Positions 27,898 through 37,067 of a stretch of 64,000 nt of DNA are shown one piece after another. The stretch comes from Haloterrigena salifodinae. Lineage in GTDB: Archaea; Halobacteriota; Halobacteria; Halobacteriales; Natrialbaceae. Every line of letters begins with the position of its first letter. Position 1 is the stretch's first letter. The stretch is from the NCBI RefSeq assembly GCF_003977755.1, contig NZ_RQWN01000007.1, forward strand, positions 62,001-126,000, given 5' to 3'. A program made the position numbers and the translations under genes. The notes below the pieces were generated by a model. It was not told the origin of the DNA, searched no databases, and was given only the letters and a program-made list of their open reading frames with translations.

Positions 27898-29181
27898 ATG
27901 GAACTCGACGATCATGCCGAGGATCTCGCCTCCGACCTCGGTGTCGACAAAGAGGAGGTCAAATCCGACCTGCAGAACTTGGTGGAGTACAGCGTTCCCG
28001 TCGACGAGGCCAAACAGAGCCTACGACGGAAGTACGGCGGCGGCTCGAGCGGCGGCGGCGTCCCCTCGAGCAAGGACATCGCCGAGATTACGCCCGAGGA
28101 CGGCAACGTCACCGTGACTGGTGTGGTCCTGACGTCCGGCAAGCGCTCGATCCGCTACCAGGGCTCGGACCACGTTATCGTCGAAGGCCGACTGGCCGAC
28201 GAGACCGGCGCGATCGATTACACCGCCTGGGAGGACTTCGGGCTCTCGGCCGGCGACACGATCACCGCGGGCAACGCGGGCGTCCGCGAGTGGGACGGCG
28301 AACCCGAGCTCAACTTGGGCGAGAGCACCTCGCTGTCCTTCGAGGACGACTCGCTCGACATTCCCGCGGCCTACGCCGACGAGATCGGCGGCGACGCCCA
28401 GTTAGCCGATCTCCAGACCGGCGACCGCGCGGTGAACATCGAGGTGGCCGTCGTCGAGTGCGAACGACGGACGATCGACGGCCGCGACGGCGAGACCGAA
28501 ATCTTGAGCGGCGTCTTCGGCGACGAGAGCGGCCGCCTGCCCTTCACGAACTGGGATCCCGCCCCCGAAATCGAGGACGGCGGTGCCGTCCGGATCGAGA
28601 ACGCCTACGTACAGGAGTTCCGGGGCGTTCCGGAAGTGAACGTCTCGGAGTTCTCGACGGTCACCGCCCTCGACCGCGAGATCGAGGTTGGGGCTGATTC
28701 GACGACGATGGACGTCGGCGAGGCCGTCCGAACCGGCGGCATCTACGACGTCGAACTCGTCGGCAACGCCATCGCGGTTCGCGACGGATCCGGACTGATC
28801 CAGCGCTGCCCCGAGTGTTACCGCGTCATTCAGAAGGGCCAGTGTCGCACCCACGGCGACGTCGACGGGATCGACGACCTCCGGGTGAAGGCGATCCTCG
28901 ACGACGGCACCGGCGCCGTCACCGTCGTCCTGGACGACGAACTTACCGAGGACGTCTACGGCGGTACGCTCGAGGATGCCTTAGAACAGGCCCGCGAGGC
29001 GATGGACCAGGAGGTCGTCGCCGACACGATCCGCGAGCATATCGTCGGGAAGGAGTACCGCGTTCGCGGCCACCTCTCGGTCGACGAGTACGGCGCGAAC
29101 GTAGACGCCGAGAGCTTCGAGGAGAGCGCCGACGATCCTGAGGCGCGTGCCGCCGCCTTCCTCGAGGAGGTGAGAGCATGA
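27898..29181 (+). CDS. rpa1: Replication protein A (single-strand DNA-binding)
   Basis: A 427-residue ssDNA-binding protein with three OB-fold regions: about 58-140 (VTVTGVVLTSGKRSIRYQG), about 165-250 (VNIEVAVVECERRTIDG) and a third carrying a zinc finger CPECYRVIQKGQCRTH (about 302-317, CxxC-x8-CxxH). The N-terminal 45 residues form a helical domain (EDLASDLGVDKEEVKSDL). The start is at MELDDHAEDLA; the longer frame has no protein character. The 3' end overlaps the next gene by ATGA. It is first in rpa-rpap-rpe, an arrangement known from Haloferax. Confidence 0.93.
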   Translation: MELDDHAEDLASDLGVDKEEVKSDLQNLVEYSVPVDEAKQSLRRKYGGGSSGGGVPSSKDIAEITPEDGNVTVTGVVLTSGKRSIRYQGSDHVIVEGRLADETGAIDYTAWEDFGLSAGDTITAGNAGVREWDGEPELNLGESTSLSFEDDSLDIPAAYADEIGGDAQLADLQTGDRAVNIEVAVVECERRTIDGRDGETEILSGVFGDESGRLPFTNWDPAPEIEDGGAVRIENAYVQEFRGVPEVNVSEFSTVTALDREIEVGADSTTMDVGEAVRTGGIYDVELVGNAIAVRDGSGLIQRCPECYRVIQKGQCRTHGDVDGIDDLRVKAILDDGTGAVTVVLDDELTEDVYGGTLEDALEQAREAMDQEVVADTIREHIVGKEYRVRGHLSVDEYGANVDAESFEESADDPEARAAAFLEEVRA

Positions 29182-31037
29182 GCGCGAACGGCAACGGCGA
29201 GGACGACGAGGAGATTCCGGGACGCGAAGTCGCCTACCGACTGTTCGCCGCGGAGTACGACGACGCGTCGTTCTCCTACGCCGAAAGCGACGAGGAACGG
29301 GCACCAAACTACGTCATCTCGCCGACCGGCGCACGGCTCAACCGCGTCTTCACCGTCGGGACCCTCACCGAGATCACCGCGGTCAACGACGAGATGGTCC
29401 GGGCCCGCGTCGTCGATCCGACCGGCGCCTTCGTCGTCTATGCCGGCCAGTACCAGCCCGACGAACTCGCGACGCTCGAGCAACTCGAGCCGCCCGAATT
29501 CGTCGCGGTGACCGGGAAGGCCCGCACCTTCCAGCCCGACGACTCGGATCAGGTCTACACCTCGCTCCGCCCGGAGAGCATTGCGACGGTCGACGCCGAC
29601 ACCCGCGATCGCTGGGTCGTCAGCGCGGCTGAGCAGACCGTCGAGCGCGTCGGCACCTATGCCGCGGCCGTGGAAAGCGGCACCAGCGGCGAGGCGCTGA
29701 CCGACGCGCTCCTCGAGGCCGGCGTCGACAAAGGCCTCGCGGCGGGAATCCCGCTCGCACAGGACCACTACGGGACGACGCCGGACTACCTCGCGGCCCT
29801 GCGCGACTGCGCCCTCGAGGCCGTCGAGGTCGTCGCGGGCGAGCGCGACCAGGTCGAGGCGTTTTCGCTTTCGCCCGAGGACTCGAGTCCCGACGCCGAC
29901 GCCTCGTTCGCGTCGCTGGCCGACCTCGTCGACCTCGATCTCGAGGGTCTCGAGACGGCACCGGCGGTCGAAACTGGGTCCGACTCCGACTCCGAGCCTG
30001 AGCCCGAACCGGAGCCGGCCGCGGCGACGGCCGGTACCGGTTCCGCCGCGGGGACGGCGACGAGCACCGACCGCGAGGCTTCGACGACCGACGTCGAGGT
30101 CGAATCCGAAGAGGCGGACGCCGTCGAGTCGGAATCCGAGACGGAGCCGCCGACGGAATCGACCCCCGAAAGCGCCGACCCGGCCGCCGAGACGACCGAG
30201 GCGACGCCCACCGGAACGGGCGTGACCGACGCCGAGGCCGACGCGACGGCCGACGTCGCCGCCACCGACGATCCGAGCGCCACCGACTCTGAGCCGGCCA
30301 AAGCAGACACCGGACTCGACGAGACGGACCTCGACGAGTCCGAGACGACGGACGAAGCCACCGAGGCTGACGTCAACCTCGAGAGCGACACTGAGACGGG
30401 TGCCGACCTCGAGACTGGTGCCGAGACCGACGAGGATCTTGGCGACTTCGACGCCGACGACGTCGGTGACGGCGGGATGTACGAGATGGACGAAGAGGAG
30501 CGCGAACAGCTCGAAGAGGAGTTCGGCGCCGAGTTCACGACCGGCGCGGAGGTCAAGGAACCCGGCGAGGCCGACATCGACGTGCCCGAACCCGACGACG
30601 AACCCGTCGACGAGTTCGAGACCGAAAGTGAGGCGGCTGCTGACGCCACGACGAGCGACGAACTCGACGCGTCCGACGAAGCCGAAACCGAGTCGGCCGA
30701 CGACCTCGGCGCGCCGCCGTCGTCGGGACTCGAGGCCGACGCGGAAGCGGAACCCGACGAAGACGACGCGACCGCTGAATCCGCCGCGACGGAGCCCGAC
30801 GAGGGCGCGACCGACGACTCCGAGGAGGAGTCTGCGGCGGACGTCGACCTTGAGGACTACGTCGTCGAAACGATGGAGGACCTCGACGACGGCGATGGCG
30901 CCGACCGGACCGAACTCGTCGAGCGAGTCGCCGACGAGACCGGCGCCGCCGAGGGCGAGGTCGAGGACGCGATCCAGGATGCCCTGATGGGCGGCCAGTG
31001 TTACGAGCCCGACGACGAGACGCTGAAGGCGATCTGA
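29178..31037 (+). CDS. rpap1: RPA-associated protein
   Basis: A 619-residue partner of Rpa, translated through a 4-base overlap with it. The N-terminal part (about 10-205) has an OB-like fold (REVAYRLFAAEYDDASFSY, NRVFTVGTLTEITAVNDEMVRARVVDPTG) found in haloarchaeal Rpa-associated proteins. Then comes a very long acidic Glu/Asp/Thr/Ser/Ala linker (about 245-555) without fold. A C-terminal helical, winged-helix-like domain follows (ADRTELVERVADETGAAEGEVEDAIQDALMGGQCYEPDDETLKAI). The linker makes up half the protein and is longer than the known roles require; it may vary in length among strains. Confidence 0.9.
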   Translation: MSANGNGEDDEEIPGREVAYRLFAAEYDDASFSYAESDEERAPNYVISPTGARLNRVFTVGTLTEITAVNDEMVRARVVDPTGAFVVYAGQYQPDELATLEQLEPPEFVAVTGKARTFQPDDSDQVYTSLRPESIATVDADTRDRWVVSAAEQTVERVGTYAAAVESGTSGEALTDALLEAGVDKGLAAGIPLAQDHYGTTPDYLAALRDCALEAVEVVAGERDQVEAFSLSPEDSSPDADASFASLADLVDLDLEGLETAPAVETGSDSDSEPEPEPEPAAATAGTGSAAGTATSTDREASTTDVEVESEEADAVESESETEPPTESTPESADPAAETTEATPTGTGVTDAEADATADVAATDDPSATDSEPAKADTGLDETDLDESETTDEATEADVNLESDTETGADLETGAETDEDLGDFDADDVGDGGMYEMDEEEREQLEEEFGAEFTTGAEVKEPGEADIDVPEPDDEPVDEFETESEAAADATTSDELDASDEAETESADDLGAPPSSGLEADAEAEPDEDDATAESAATEPDEGATDDSEEESAADVDLEDYVVETMEDLDDGDGADRTELVERVADETGAAEGEVEDAIQDALMGGQCYEPDDETLKAI

Positions 31038-31047
31038 TCGACGACTG

Positions 31048-31908
31048 ATGTCCGACGCGCCTCGCGGTTCGGCACCACCCCGCGTCGAGCCCGTCCCCGG
31101 CGAACCGGCCGCGACCGCGACCGTCGGGACCGAGCGCGTCCTGCTCGTCGCCGACTATCACGCCGGCTACGAGGCCGGACTGCGCTACGAACGCGGCGTC
31201 GACGTCCCGAGTCGCGCCCCCGACCGACGGGAGCGACTGCTGCGTTTGATCGAGCGCACCAACCCCGACCGCCTCGTCGTGCTCGGCGATCTGATGCACT
31301 CGATCGGCGACCCGGGCGGCGCCGAGCGCGGCGAACTCGAGGTGCTCTTCGAGGCGTTCCCGACCTCGCTCTCGGTGACGGTCGTGAAGGGCAACCACGA
31401 CGGCGGAATCGAGGACTGGCTCACCCCCGAAAGCGAGCGCGAGGTCGCCGCCCTCGAGTTCGATCCCGAAGCCGTGACGGTTACGCCCGGCGCCGGCGTC
31501 GCGCTCGGTGGTGGTGCCGTCGGCGTCTGCCACGGCCACACGTGGCCTGCCCCCGAGGTGCTCGAGTGCGACGTCGTCTGTCTGGGCCACGAACACCCCT
31601 GCGTCCGCCTCGAGGACGAGGTCGGCGGCAGCCGCGTCGAACGGGCGTGGCTCCGCGGCCGTCTCGATCCGGCGCCGTTCCGCGAGCGTTCCGAGTACGA
31701 GCACGTCTCGTGGCTCGAGCGGGACGGCGAGACGCCGCCCCGGCCGCCACGGATCGTGGTCGTGCCGGCGTTCAACGACCTCGTCGGCGGCACGTGGGTG
31801 AACCTGGCGAACCAGTCGTTTCTCTCACCGTTCCTGCCCGCGGGGCTGGCCGACGGCGAGGCCTATCTGTTAGACGGGACGCGGCTCGGGCCGTACGACG
31901 CGGTTTGA
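31048..31908 (+). CDS. rpe: Calcineurin-like phosphoesterase of the rpa operon
   Basis: A 286-residue metallophosphoesterase with all the metal-site motifs: LLVADYHAGYEAG (D-x-H, about 32), LVVLGDLMHSIGD (G-D, about 75), VVKGNHDGG (G-N-H-D, about 113) and VCHGHTWP followed by LGHEHP (His pairs, about 155 and 175). It follows rpap by 10 bases and completes the rpa-rpap-rpe operon, so it probably acts on nucleic acid or in repair; the exact reaction is not known. No signal peptide. Confidence 0.92.
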   Translation: MSDAPRGSAPPRVEPVPGEPAATATVGTERVLLVADYHAGYEAGLRYERGVDVPSRAPDRRERLLRLIERTNPDRLVVLGDLMHSIGDPGGAERGELEVLFEAFPTSLSVTVVKGNHDGGIEDWLTPESEREVAALEFDPEAVTVTPGAGVALGGGAVGVCHGHTWPAPEVLECDVVCLGHEHPCVRLEDEVGGSRVERAWLRGRLDPAPFRERSEYEHVSWLERDGETPPRPPRIVVVPAFNDLVGGTWVNLANQSFLSPFLPAGLADGEAYLLDGTRLGPYDAV

Positions 31909-32003
31909 CCGCTCGCAGCGCCCGTCCATCGTTCACCGGTACCGACCCGAGCGCCAGCGCATGTAAGCCGAACCGCCAACACGGGACCGAGTGAACGGGA
32001 CGT

Positions 32004-32306
32004 ATGACCATGGAAACCTACCGGCTCGAGGTGCGGGAGGTCGAGACCAACGGAATCGACGCCGACGTCTACGGCGCTGACGACGTGATCGAGGAGTCGA
32101 CTCGAGTCGTCTACGCGGACCACAACCTCGAGCCGCCGGCCTCACGGGACGAAGAGCCGTCCTACACGGAGGAGGTCACGGCCGACGTGACGACGCTCGA
32201 CCTGCAGTACGAGCGCGACGACGGTGGCTTCGAGTTCCGCCTGCTTGGCGATCGCGACGAACTGACACGAGTCAGGGTCGACGACGAGGAGTGGGACCTG
32301 AACTGA
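32004..32306 (+). CDS. Conserved-looking acidic hypothetical protein
   Basis: A 100-residue acidic protein, probably mostly beta strands (YRLEVREVETNGIDADVYG, then VTTLDLQYERDDGGFEFRLLGDRDELTRVRVDDEEW). I do not recognise a family. A second ATG six bases in (METYRL) is an equally good start. It stands alone after the rpa operon, 95 bases from rpe. Confidence 0.65.
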   Translation: MTMETYRLEVREVETNGIDADVYGADDVIEESTRVVYADHNLEPPASRDEEPSYTEEVTADVTTLDLQYERDDGGFEFRLLGDRDELTRVRVDDEEWDLN

Positions 32307-32335
32307 GGGGGTCGCGGCCGCGATCGACCGTCGTC

Positions 32336-32695
32336 TCAGGCCTGCCGAGTGGCCTCGGGGAAATTGAGATTTTGGGCGACGACCTCGGCCAGTCGCTCGG
32401 CCAGCGGACTGCGGTCGATTGTCGCCGTCCGGTGGAACCACGCCTGAACGAAACACGGGAGCGCGGCGGCGAGACTCGCGACCCCGCTTACTGGCCAGAG
32501 CGTTCCACCGCTTGCGAGCCACGCGACGCTTCCGACGCCAACGAGACAGCAGACCGCGCCGCTGGCGGCGTACGCTCGCCAGAGCCGCGGCGCTCGAGCC
32601 CGCTGCTCGTCGGTGTACGAGCGCGCCTCGGCGACGCAGAAGACGCCGCCGACCGTGAGGACGAGCGCGAGGAAGCCGAAGAACGCGGTGAGCAT
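32336..32695 (-). CDS. Small membrane protein
   Basis: 119 residues with three hydrophobic segments (about 2-22, 45-63 and 66-90) and a soluble C-terminal end (ERLAEVVAQNLNFPEATRQA). The start is at MLTAFFGFLALVL; the much longer frame upstream is Arg/Ser/Thr-rich antisense noise. It is convergent with the hypothetical gene at 32004. Function unknown; no transporter motif seen. Confidence 0.75.
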   Translation of the reverse strand: MLTAFFGFLALVLTVGGVFCVAEARSYTDEQRARAPRLWRAYAASGAVCCLVGVGSVAWLASGGTLWPVSGVASLAAALPCFVQAWFHRTATIDRSPLAERLAEVVAQNLNFPEATRQA

Positions 32696-32792
32696 ATTCG
32701 GACGTTCTCTCCGGGCGCACATAATTGTTTCCCGACTAACACGTTCAGACGACGAAACCGGACGCCGTTTCGCGGGGCGGAGTATCGTCCTC

Positions 32793-33167
32793 TCACCAAC
32801 TGCTGTTCTCTCGTTGGACCGTCTTCGACTCGATGCGGTCCCCGTCGCGCCACTGGTAGTAGTAGTAGGCCGTGCCGGCGATCTCCTTGACCGTGACCGT
32901 CGCTCGGTCCGGGACGCCCTCGGGGTACTCGTGGCCGTCGTCGATATCCTCACCGACGTCGCCGTCGGGGTTGCTCGGAGTCGAACCCGTCGCCGCTCGT
33001 TCGTCCGACTCATCCGTGGCCGATTCCGTCCACGCTGCGAGGTCCTCGAGGTAGGCGGCGATAGCGCGGAGGTCGTCGGCGTCTCGATCCTCGAGTCGGG
33101 CCAGCGCCTCCCCGGCGTCGCGGTCGAGATCTGATGGCGGCGTCGGGCGGTCGCGATCGTTCGTCAT
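32793..33167 (-). CDS. Hypothetical protein with beta-rich C-terminal motif
   Basis: 124 residues. A helical N-terminus (EALARLEDRDADDLRAIAAYLEDLAAW) leads to a disordered acidic middle. The C-terminus has VTVKEIAGTAYYYYQWRDGDRIESKTV, a three-stranded pattern seen in small haloarchaeal proteins of unknown function (DUF6788-like, from memory). It is upstream of and on the same strand as the small membrane protein, 97 bases apart. No role can be given. Confidence 0.7.
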   Translation of the reverse strand: MTNDRDRPTPPSDLDRDAGEALARLEDRDADDLRAIAAYLEDLAAWTESATDESDERAATGSTPSNPDGDVGEDIDDGHEYPEGVPDRATVTVKEIAGTAYYYYQWRDGDRIESKTVQRENSSW

Positions 33168-33354
33168 CGGGTCGTCTCGAAGGTGGGTCGACGCCCGTAA
33201 AACTCCCGTCGGTTCCGACCCGTTGCCCGGTCGATCGGACGCCGCTGCACTACTCCGGGAGCGCCGCGGTCGTCAGCCGTCATGGCTGCTATCACCAACC
33301 ATATTTTCCGCCCGACGAAAGTGTATCGAACCCTGTACTGTACTCCTTTATCCG

Positions 33355-33388
33355 ATATATACACAATCCACGTGTGGATTTATATACA
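33355..33388 (+). promoter_or_regulatory. Palindrome adjoining the TATA box of a small regulator
   Basis: AATCCAC (33365-33371) and GTGGATT (33374-33380) form a perfect inverted repeat with a 2-base spacer. It is framed by TATATACAC on both sides (33356-33364 and 33381-33389). The right copy sits 24-32 bases before the ATG at 33413 and probably is the TATA box. A protein bound to the palindrome would block TBP/TFB, so autoregulation is plausible. Confidence 0.6.
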
Positions 33389-33412
33389 CGAACGGGGACT
33401 CCACTGGTGACA

Positions 33413-33646
33413 ATGAGTTCACAGAAGCAGCGACCGGAGCCCCAGATCGAACCGATTCCCGAGGAACTCGACTCCGCGCAGGCGAAACTCGTCTTCCTCT
33501 GTCTCGAGGCGACGGGCGGTGCCACGGTCGACGATCTGGGAGACCTGCTGGCGATGAAGAAACTCTCGATTCTGAGTCTTCTGAACGAACTCTCGAGCGA
33601 GAACCTGATCGAACGGCGCGGCGAGGAGTACGTCGTCCCGAACTGA
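33413..33646 (+). CDS. Small winged-helix regulator (MarR/TrmB-like)
   Basis: 77 residues, essentially one winged helix: LDSAQAKLVFLCLEATGGATVDDLGDLLAMKKLSILSLLNELSSENLIERRGEEYVV. The start at MSSQKQRPEP is supported by the TATA element 24-32 bases upstream, which implies a leaderless message. The palindrome covering the promoter suggests self-control. The gene is convergent with the orc gene of module B, 50 bases away, but there is no sign that it belongs to the module. Confidence 0.85.
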   Translation: MSSQKQRPEPQIEPIPEELDSAQAKLVFLCLEATGGATVDDLGDLLAMKKLSILSLLNELSSENLIERRGEEYVVPN

Positions 33647-33696
33647 GCGGGATGAGCAGGACGTTGGGATCTGTCGTTACAATCACCACACCGTGA

Positions 33697-34962
33697 CTAC
33701 TGGCGATTTTCTATGACGGCTTCGACCGTCGAGTCTAGTCTCGAGTCTCCACTCAGTTTCTCGATCACGATATCGATATCAACAGCTAGTTGATATTTAT
33801 TTGTCATTCCGCGACCACGACCGCGCCCTGTTCGAGATCCATCGATGATGTTCCCATGAGCTAAATCATTGAGTTTCTCTCGGAACGTTCCCCGCTGATA
33901 CACCTCGATACCAGCGTGTCTTCCGAGTCGCTTGTATCGTTTGTACAGGTCTGTCGTCGATTCTGGCGATGCGTCTGCTAACTCGGCTTCTAGAACAGTT
34001 AAGAGTGCAACCTTCCGCTGTGTCGTTTCTCCACTGATCGCCTTCCCTACGGTTTCTTCTTGGATCTCCTTCTGTGCTTTTCGGACGTGCTTCTCCTCGA
34101 CGGTCGTTACCCCTTCGTCAAGCGCGAGGTCACAGGCTGTCGACAAAAGCCTAATTGCCTGCCTCGCGTCGCCCGTATCTCGCCCTGAAATTGCAGCGCA
34201 GAGCGGAATTACGTCCGATGCGAGAACGTCGCTCTCCAAGTAAGCGTACTCTTCTTTCCCATCTTCGAAATATGTGTTCTGAAGCCCTCGAACTGAGCGT
34301 CGAGCGAGAATATCTCGCAACTGATTTGCATCGTACGGACTGAAAACTACTTCGCGACTACCAAGCGAGGATCGGACATCAGAATCGAGATTTTCGTGAA
34401 ATTGATAATCATTGGTAATACCGATTACGCCAAGCGAAACACCTTCGACTGTCGCCCGAGGTAACTCGTAGAGAACGTAATTGTCTTCTTCGATCCCGTC
34501 AATTTCGTCGAGCACGATCACTACAATTCCACCAATCTCCTCCAGAATTTCCTTCAGACGATCGAATAACTCCGTTTTGGTGTTTCCTCTCGGTTTATCT
34601 ACGCTCCGATCGAGTCGCGTCTCTTCGGCTGCTTTTACGAGGTTGGAGAGAACGTTCCACGACTTTCGTGCGCCCTTGCAACTGATTCTCAATACGGTAA
34701 GATCGGTATCAGCGGTACCGTCGGCCCAGTTGACCAATTGCTGCGTCTTGAGATTTACAGCAACGGTTTTCCCTTGACCAGTTGGCCCGTATACTAAGAT
34801 ATTCCGTGGTGAGCCACCGAGGGTAATCGGTCGGAGCGCCGAATGAATCGTCGAGAGTTCCGTTTCCCGTTCGGGAAGTTTATTTGGTCGATACAGATCC
34901 GGTTCTGGATCCAGTACGTCGATGTTTTCGTAGATCGCCTGCCCTTCTCCGAACGACTCCAT
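33697..34962 (-). CDS. orc1: Orc1/Cdc6-family origin-binding protein (module B)
   Basis: A 421-residue initiator: AAA+ domain with Walker A YGPTGQGKTVAVN (about 62-74), Walker B GIVVIVLDEIDGIEEDN (about 140-156), sensor IGITNDYQF (about 178), lid, and a C-terminal winged helix (about 300-400: KVALLTVLEAELADASPESTT, LNDLAHGNIIDGSRTGRGRGRGMTNKY). The start at MESFGEGQAIYEN is supported by a TATA box 27 bases upstream; a longer frame adds 58 residues read from the origin repeats and is rejected. It is clearly distinct from the module A and C proteins. Low GC. Confidence 0.92.
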   Translation of the reverse strand: MESFGEGQAIYENIDVLDPEPDLYRPNKLPERETELSTIHSALRPITLGGSPRNILVYGPTGQGKTVAVNLKTQQLVNWADGTADTDLTVLRISCKGARKSWNVLSNLVKAAEETRLDRSVDKPRGNTKTELFDRLKEILEEIGGIVVIVLDEIDGIEEDNYVLYELPRATVEGVSLGVIGITNDYQFHENLDSDVRSSLGSREVVFSPYDANQLRDILARRSVRGLQNTYFEDGKEEYAYLESDVLASDVIPLCAAISGRDTGDARQAIRLLSTACDLALDEGVTTVEEKHVRKAQKEIQEETVGKAISGETTQRKVALLTVLEAELADASPESTTDLYKRYKRLGRHAGIEVYQRGTFREKLNDLAHGNIIDGSRTGRGRGRGMTNKYQLAVDIDIVIEKLSGDSRLDSTVEAVIENRQ

Positions 34963-34987
34963 GGATGTGATTGTCTTGACACTCCTC

Positions 34988-34997
34988 CTATAAATAA
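34988..34997 (-). promoter_or_regulatory. TATA box of orc (module B)
   Basis: Reverse strand TTATTTATAG, 27-36 bases before the ATG at 34962, indicating leaderless transcription. Confidence 0.7.
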
Positions 34998-35007
34998 GGC
35001 CTGAAAT

Positions 35008-35040
35008 AGTGAACAGAGTGAACAGAGTGATCGGAGTGAC
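35008..35040 (+). repeat. Iteron-like 9-base repeats
   Basis: AGTGAACAG twice in tandem, then AGTGATCGG and AGTGACC, directly next to the orc TATA box. The third unit overlaps a half origin box (ATCGGAGTG). Confidence 0.6.
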
Positions 35041-35042
35041 CA

Positions 35043-35064
35043 GGGGGGTGGTCGGAGTGAAAAC
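35043..35064 (+). repeat. Origin-box-like repeat B1
   Basis: A run of six G, then TG and GTCGGAGTGAAAAC. Confidence 0.7.
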
Positions 35065-35109
35065 CGATCGATTCGGAGAACTGGCTAACCTCGTGGGGAG
35101 AGAGGGAGA

Positions 35110-35128
35110 GGGGGGATCGGAGTGTAAA
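35110..35128 (+). repeat. Origin-box-like repeat B2
   Basis: Six G, then ATCGGAGTGTAAA; lacks the TG spacer of B1 and B3. Confidence 0.7.
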
Positions 35129-35424
35129 TCCCTCAAAAGACGGAGTGAGAGGCACTCAAGGACGATTCTCCAATTAGAGCGGTTTTCTCCGCTGTGTACG
35201 CTCGTTTATAGTCTGTACTGTAGTCTCTGATCATGTCTTTCTTGAAAACAAGCGGTCTGCTATTTCCCATAGATAAATTTTACTGTTACGGATATAATTG
35301 ATGCTCTTGCATATACTAATCAGCCTTCTAAGGCGTGCTAACTAGAATTGTGAGTACACAGAGGAGATGCTGTGAACGTCCTTTATTTGTAGTTAACTCT
35401 ATAGGTCCTTCCATCCCCGATAGC

Positions 35425-35447
35425 TTTTCACTCCGATCACCCCCCCC
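35425..35447 (-). repeat. Origin-box-like repeat B3 (inverted)
   Basis: Reverse complement is a G-run, TG, then ATCGGAGTGAAAA. It faces B1 and B2 across the AT-rich segment. Confidence 0.75.
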
Positions 35448-35711
35448 TCTCTCCCTCGGATGGTTTTCTCACTAATCTGGGTTAGATATCTCGAGAATAT
35501 CCCCTCTTTGTCAAAGACACTAAAATGATGGGGTTGAGGAGAAGACACTGGACTGGACAGACTGGGGTGAGTCTGGGATACTCGAGGCGATGCAATCTCT
35601 AGTCCTGTGAAGATCGCAGTCGATGCATGGGCAGTGTTGATCCTGCTCTAGCAACACCGACAAAAACGAGTGAACAGGCGGAACGGAAACGGAGGTCGAC
35701 TGCTGATATCG

Positions 35712-37067
35712 TCAGTACTGCTCGAGGTAGCGGTCGATCTCCCACTGAGAGACATCGACGAGGTATTCCTCGAACTCTTGACTCTTGGCTTCGATGAACT
35801 TCGGCGCGACGTGCTCGCCGAGCGCGTTATAGATGACTTCGTCCTCCTCGAGGGCCTCGACGGCCTCGCCGAGGTTCGACGGGAGCGTCTCGATGCCGTA
35901 CTCCTCGCGTTTCTGTTCGTCGAACTCGTAGATGTTCTCCCGAACCGGGTCGGGACACTCGAGGTCTTGCTCGATGCCGTCGAGACCCGCGTGGATCATG
36001 ACGGCGAAGGCGAGGTATGGATTACACGAGGGGTCCGGCGAGCGCAGTTCGACGCGCGAGGCCGCAGGGACGCGGGCGGCCGGCTTGCGGACCAGGGCCG
36101 AGCGGTTACGATCCGACCAGGCGACGTAGACCGGCGCCTCGTAGCCCGGAACCAGGCGCTTGTAGCTGTTGACCGTCGGGTTCGCGACCGCCGTGATCGC
36201 CGGCGCGTGCTCCAAGATACCCGCGAGGTAGGAGTGGGCGGTGTCGGAGAGGTTGAACTCGTCGTCCTCGTCGTGGAACGCGTTCTCGCCGCCCTCGGTC
36301 ATCAGCGACATGTGCGTGTGCATCCCCGAGCCGTTGATCTTCGGGATCGGCTTGGGCATGAACGTCGCGTGCAGGTCGTGTTCGGCGGCGATGGCGCGAA
36401 CGACGGTGCGGAACGTGGCGACGTTGTCCGCGGTCGCGAGCGCGTCGTCGTACTCGAAGTTGATCTCGTACTGGCCGCGAGCGACCTCGTGGTGGCTGGC
36501 CTCGATCTCGAAGCCCATGTCCTCGAGACCGTAGATGATGTCTCGGCGGACGTCGGAGGCGAGGTCTTTCGGCGCGAGGTCGAAGTAGCCGCCGTAGTCG
36601 GCGGTATCGGTCGTCGCGCGGCCCTCTTCGTCCTCCTCGAACATGAAGAACTCCGGCTCGGGCGCGAAGTTAACCTCGTACCCCATGTCGTTGGCGCGCT
36701 CGATGGCCCCTTTGAGGACGTTGCGCGGGTCGCCCTCGAAGGGCTCGCCTGTCGAGGTGTTGTAGACGTCACAGATCATCCGGGCGGAGGCCCCGTCCTC
36801 GCGCTGTCTCCAGGGGAGGACGGCGAACGTGTCCGGATCAGGAACCAGACGCATGTCCGATTCCTGAATGCGGACGAAGCCCTCGATCGAGGAGCCGTCG
36901 AAGTAGATACCTTCGGTGAAGGCCTTCTCGGCCTGGCGAGCCGGCACGGAGACGTTCTTTACCGTCCCCAGAATGTCGGTAAACTGCAGTCGAAGGAAGT
37001 CGATATCCTGTTCTTCGATCTCGTCCAGTACCTCCTCTTCCGCGGACGTGAGATTTCCGCTTGTCAT
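35712..37067 (-). CDS. glnA: Glutamine synthetase
   Basis: A 451-residue type I glutamine synthetase that makes glutamine from glutamate, ammonia and ATP. Visible motifs: [16 protein letters not shown] (N-terminal latch and active site), [11 protein letters not shown] (metal-binding Glu), ATP site [11 protein letters not shown] (about 250), [14 protein letters not shown] and [13 protein letters not shown] (substrate and Arg contacts). The length is normal. A TATA-like element (reverse strand TTTTAGTA, 37098-37105) lies 31-38 bases upstream. The opposite strand has a long spurious open frame caused by GC bias. The 3' end borders origin module B. Confidence 0.97.
   Translation of the reverse strand: MTSGNLTSAEEEVLDEIEEQDIDFLRLQFTDILGTVKNVSVPARQAEKAFTEGIYFDGSSIEGFVRIQESDMRLVPDPDTFAVLPWRQREDGASARMICDVYNTSTGEPFEGDPRNVLKGAIERANDMGYEVNFAPEPEFFMFEEDEEGRATTDTADYGGYFDLAPKDLASDVRRDIIYGLEDMGFEIEASHHEVARGQYEINFEYDDALATADNVATFRTVVRAIAAEHDLHATFMPKPIPKINGSGMHTHMSLMTEGGENAFHDEDDEFNLSDTAHSYLAGILEHAPAITAVANPTVNSYKRLVPGYEAPVYVAWSDRNRSALVRKPAARVPAASRVELRSPDPSCNPYLAFAVMIHAGLDGIEQDLECPDPVRENIYEFDEQKREEYGIETLPSNLGEAVEALEEDEVIYNALGEHVAPKFIEAKSQEFEEYLVDVSQWEIDRYLEQY

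Larger units (their letters stand above)
34963..35711. other. Putative replication origin B (intergenic)
   Basis: A 749-base gene-free region between divergent orc and the 3' end of glnA. It holds two direct boxes (35043, 35110) and one inverted box (35425) with core ATCGGAGTGAAAA preceded by a G-run. Between them are about 200 AT-rich bases (35215-35345, for example GATAAATTTTACTG and GGATATAATTGATG). Iteron-like 9-base repeats (AGTGAACAG) sit next to the orc promoter. The layout matches haloarchaeal origins; activity is inferred. Confidence 0.72.

Noticed and set aside
34963-35136. N-terminal extension of 58 residues on the module B Orc protein
   Set aside because: It is translated from origin repeats, is Thr/Pro-rich, and a well-placed TATA box supports the start at 34962.
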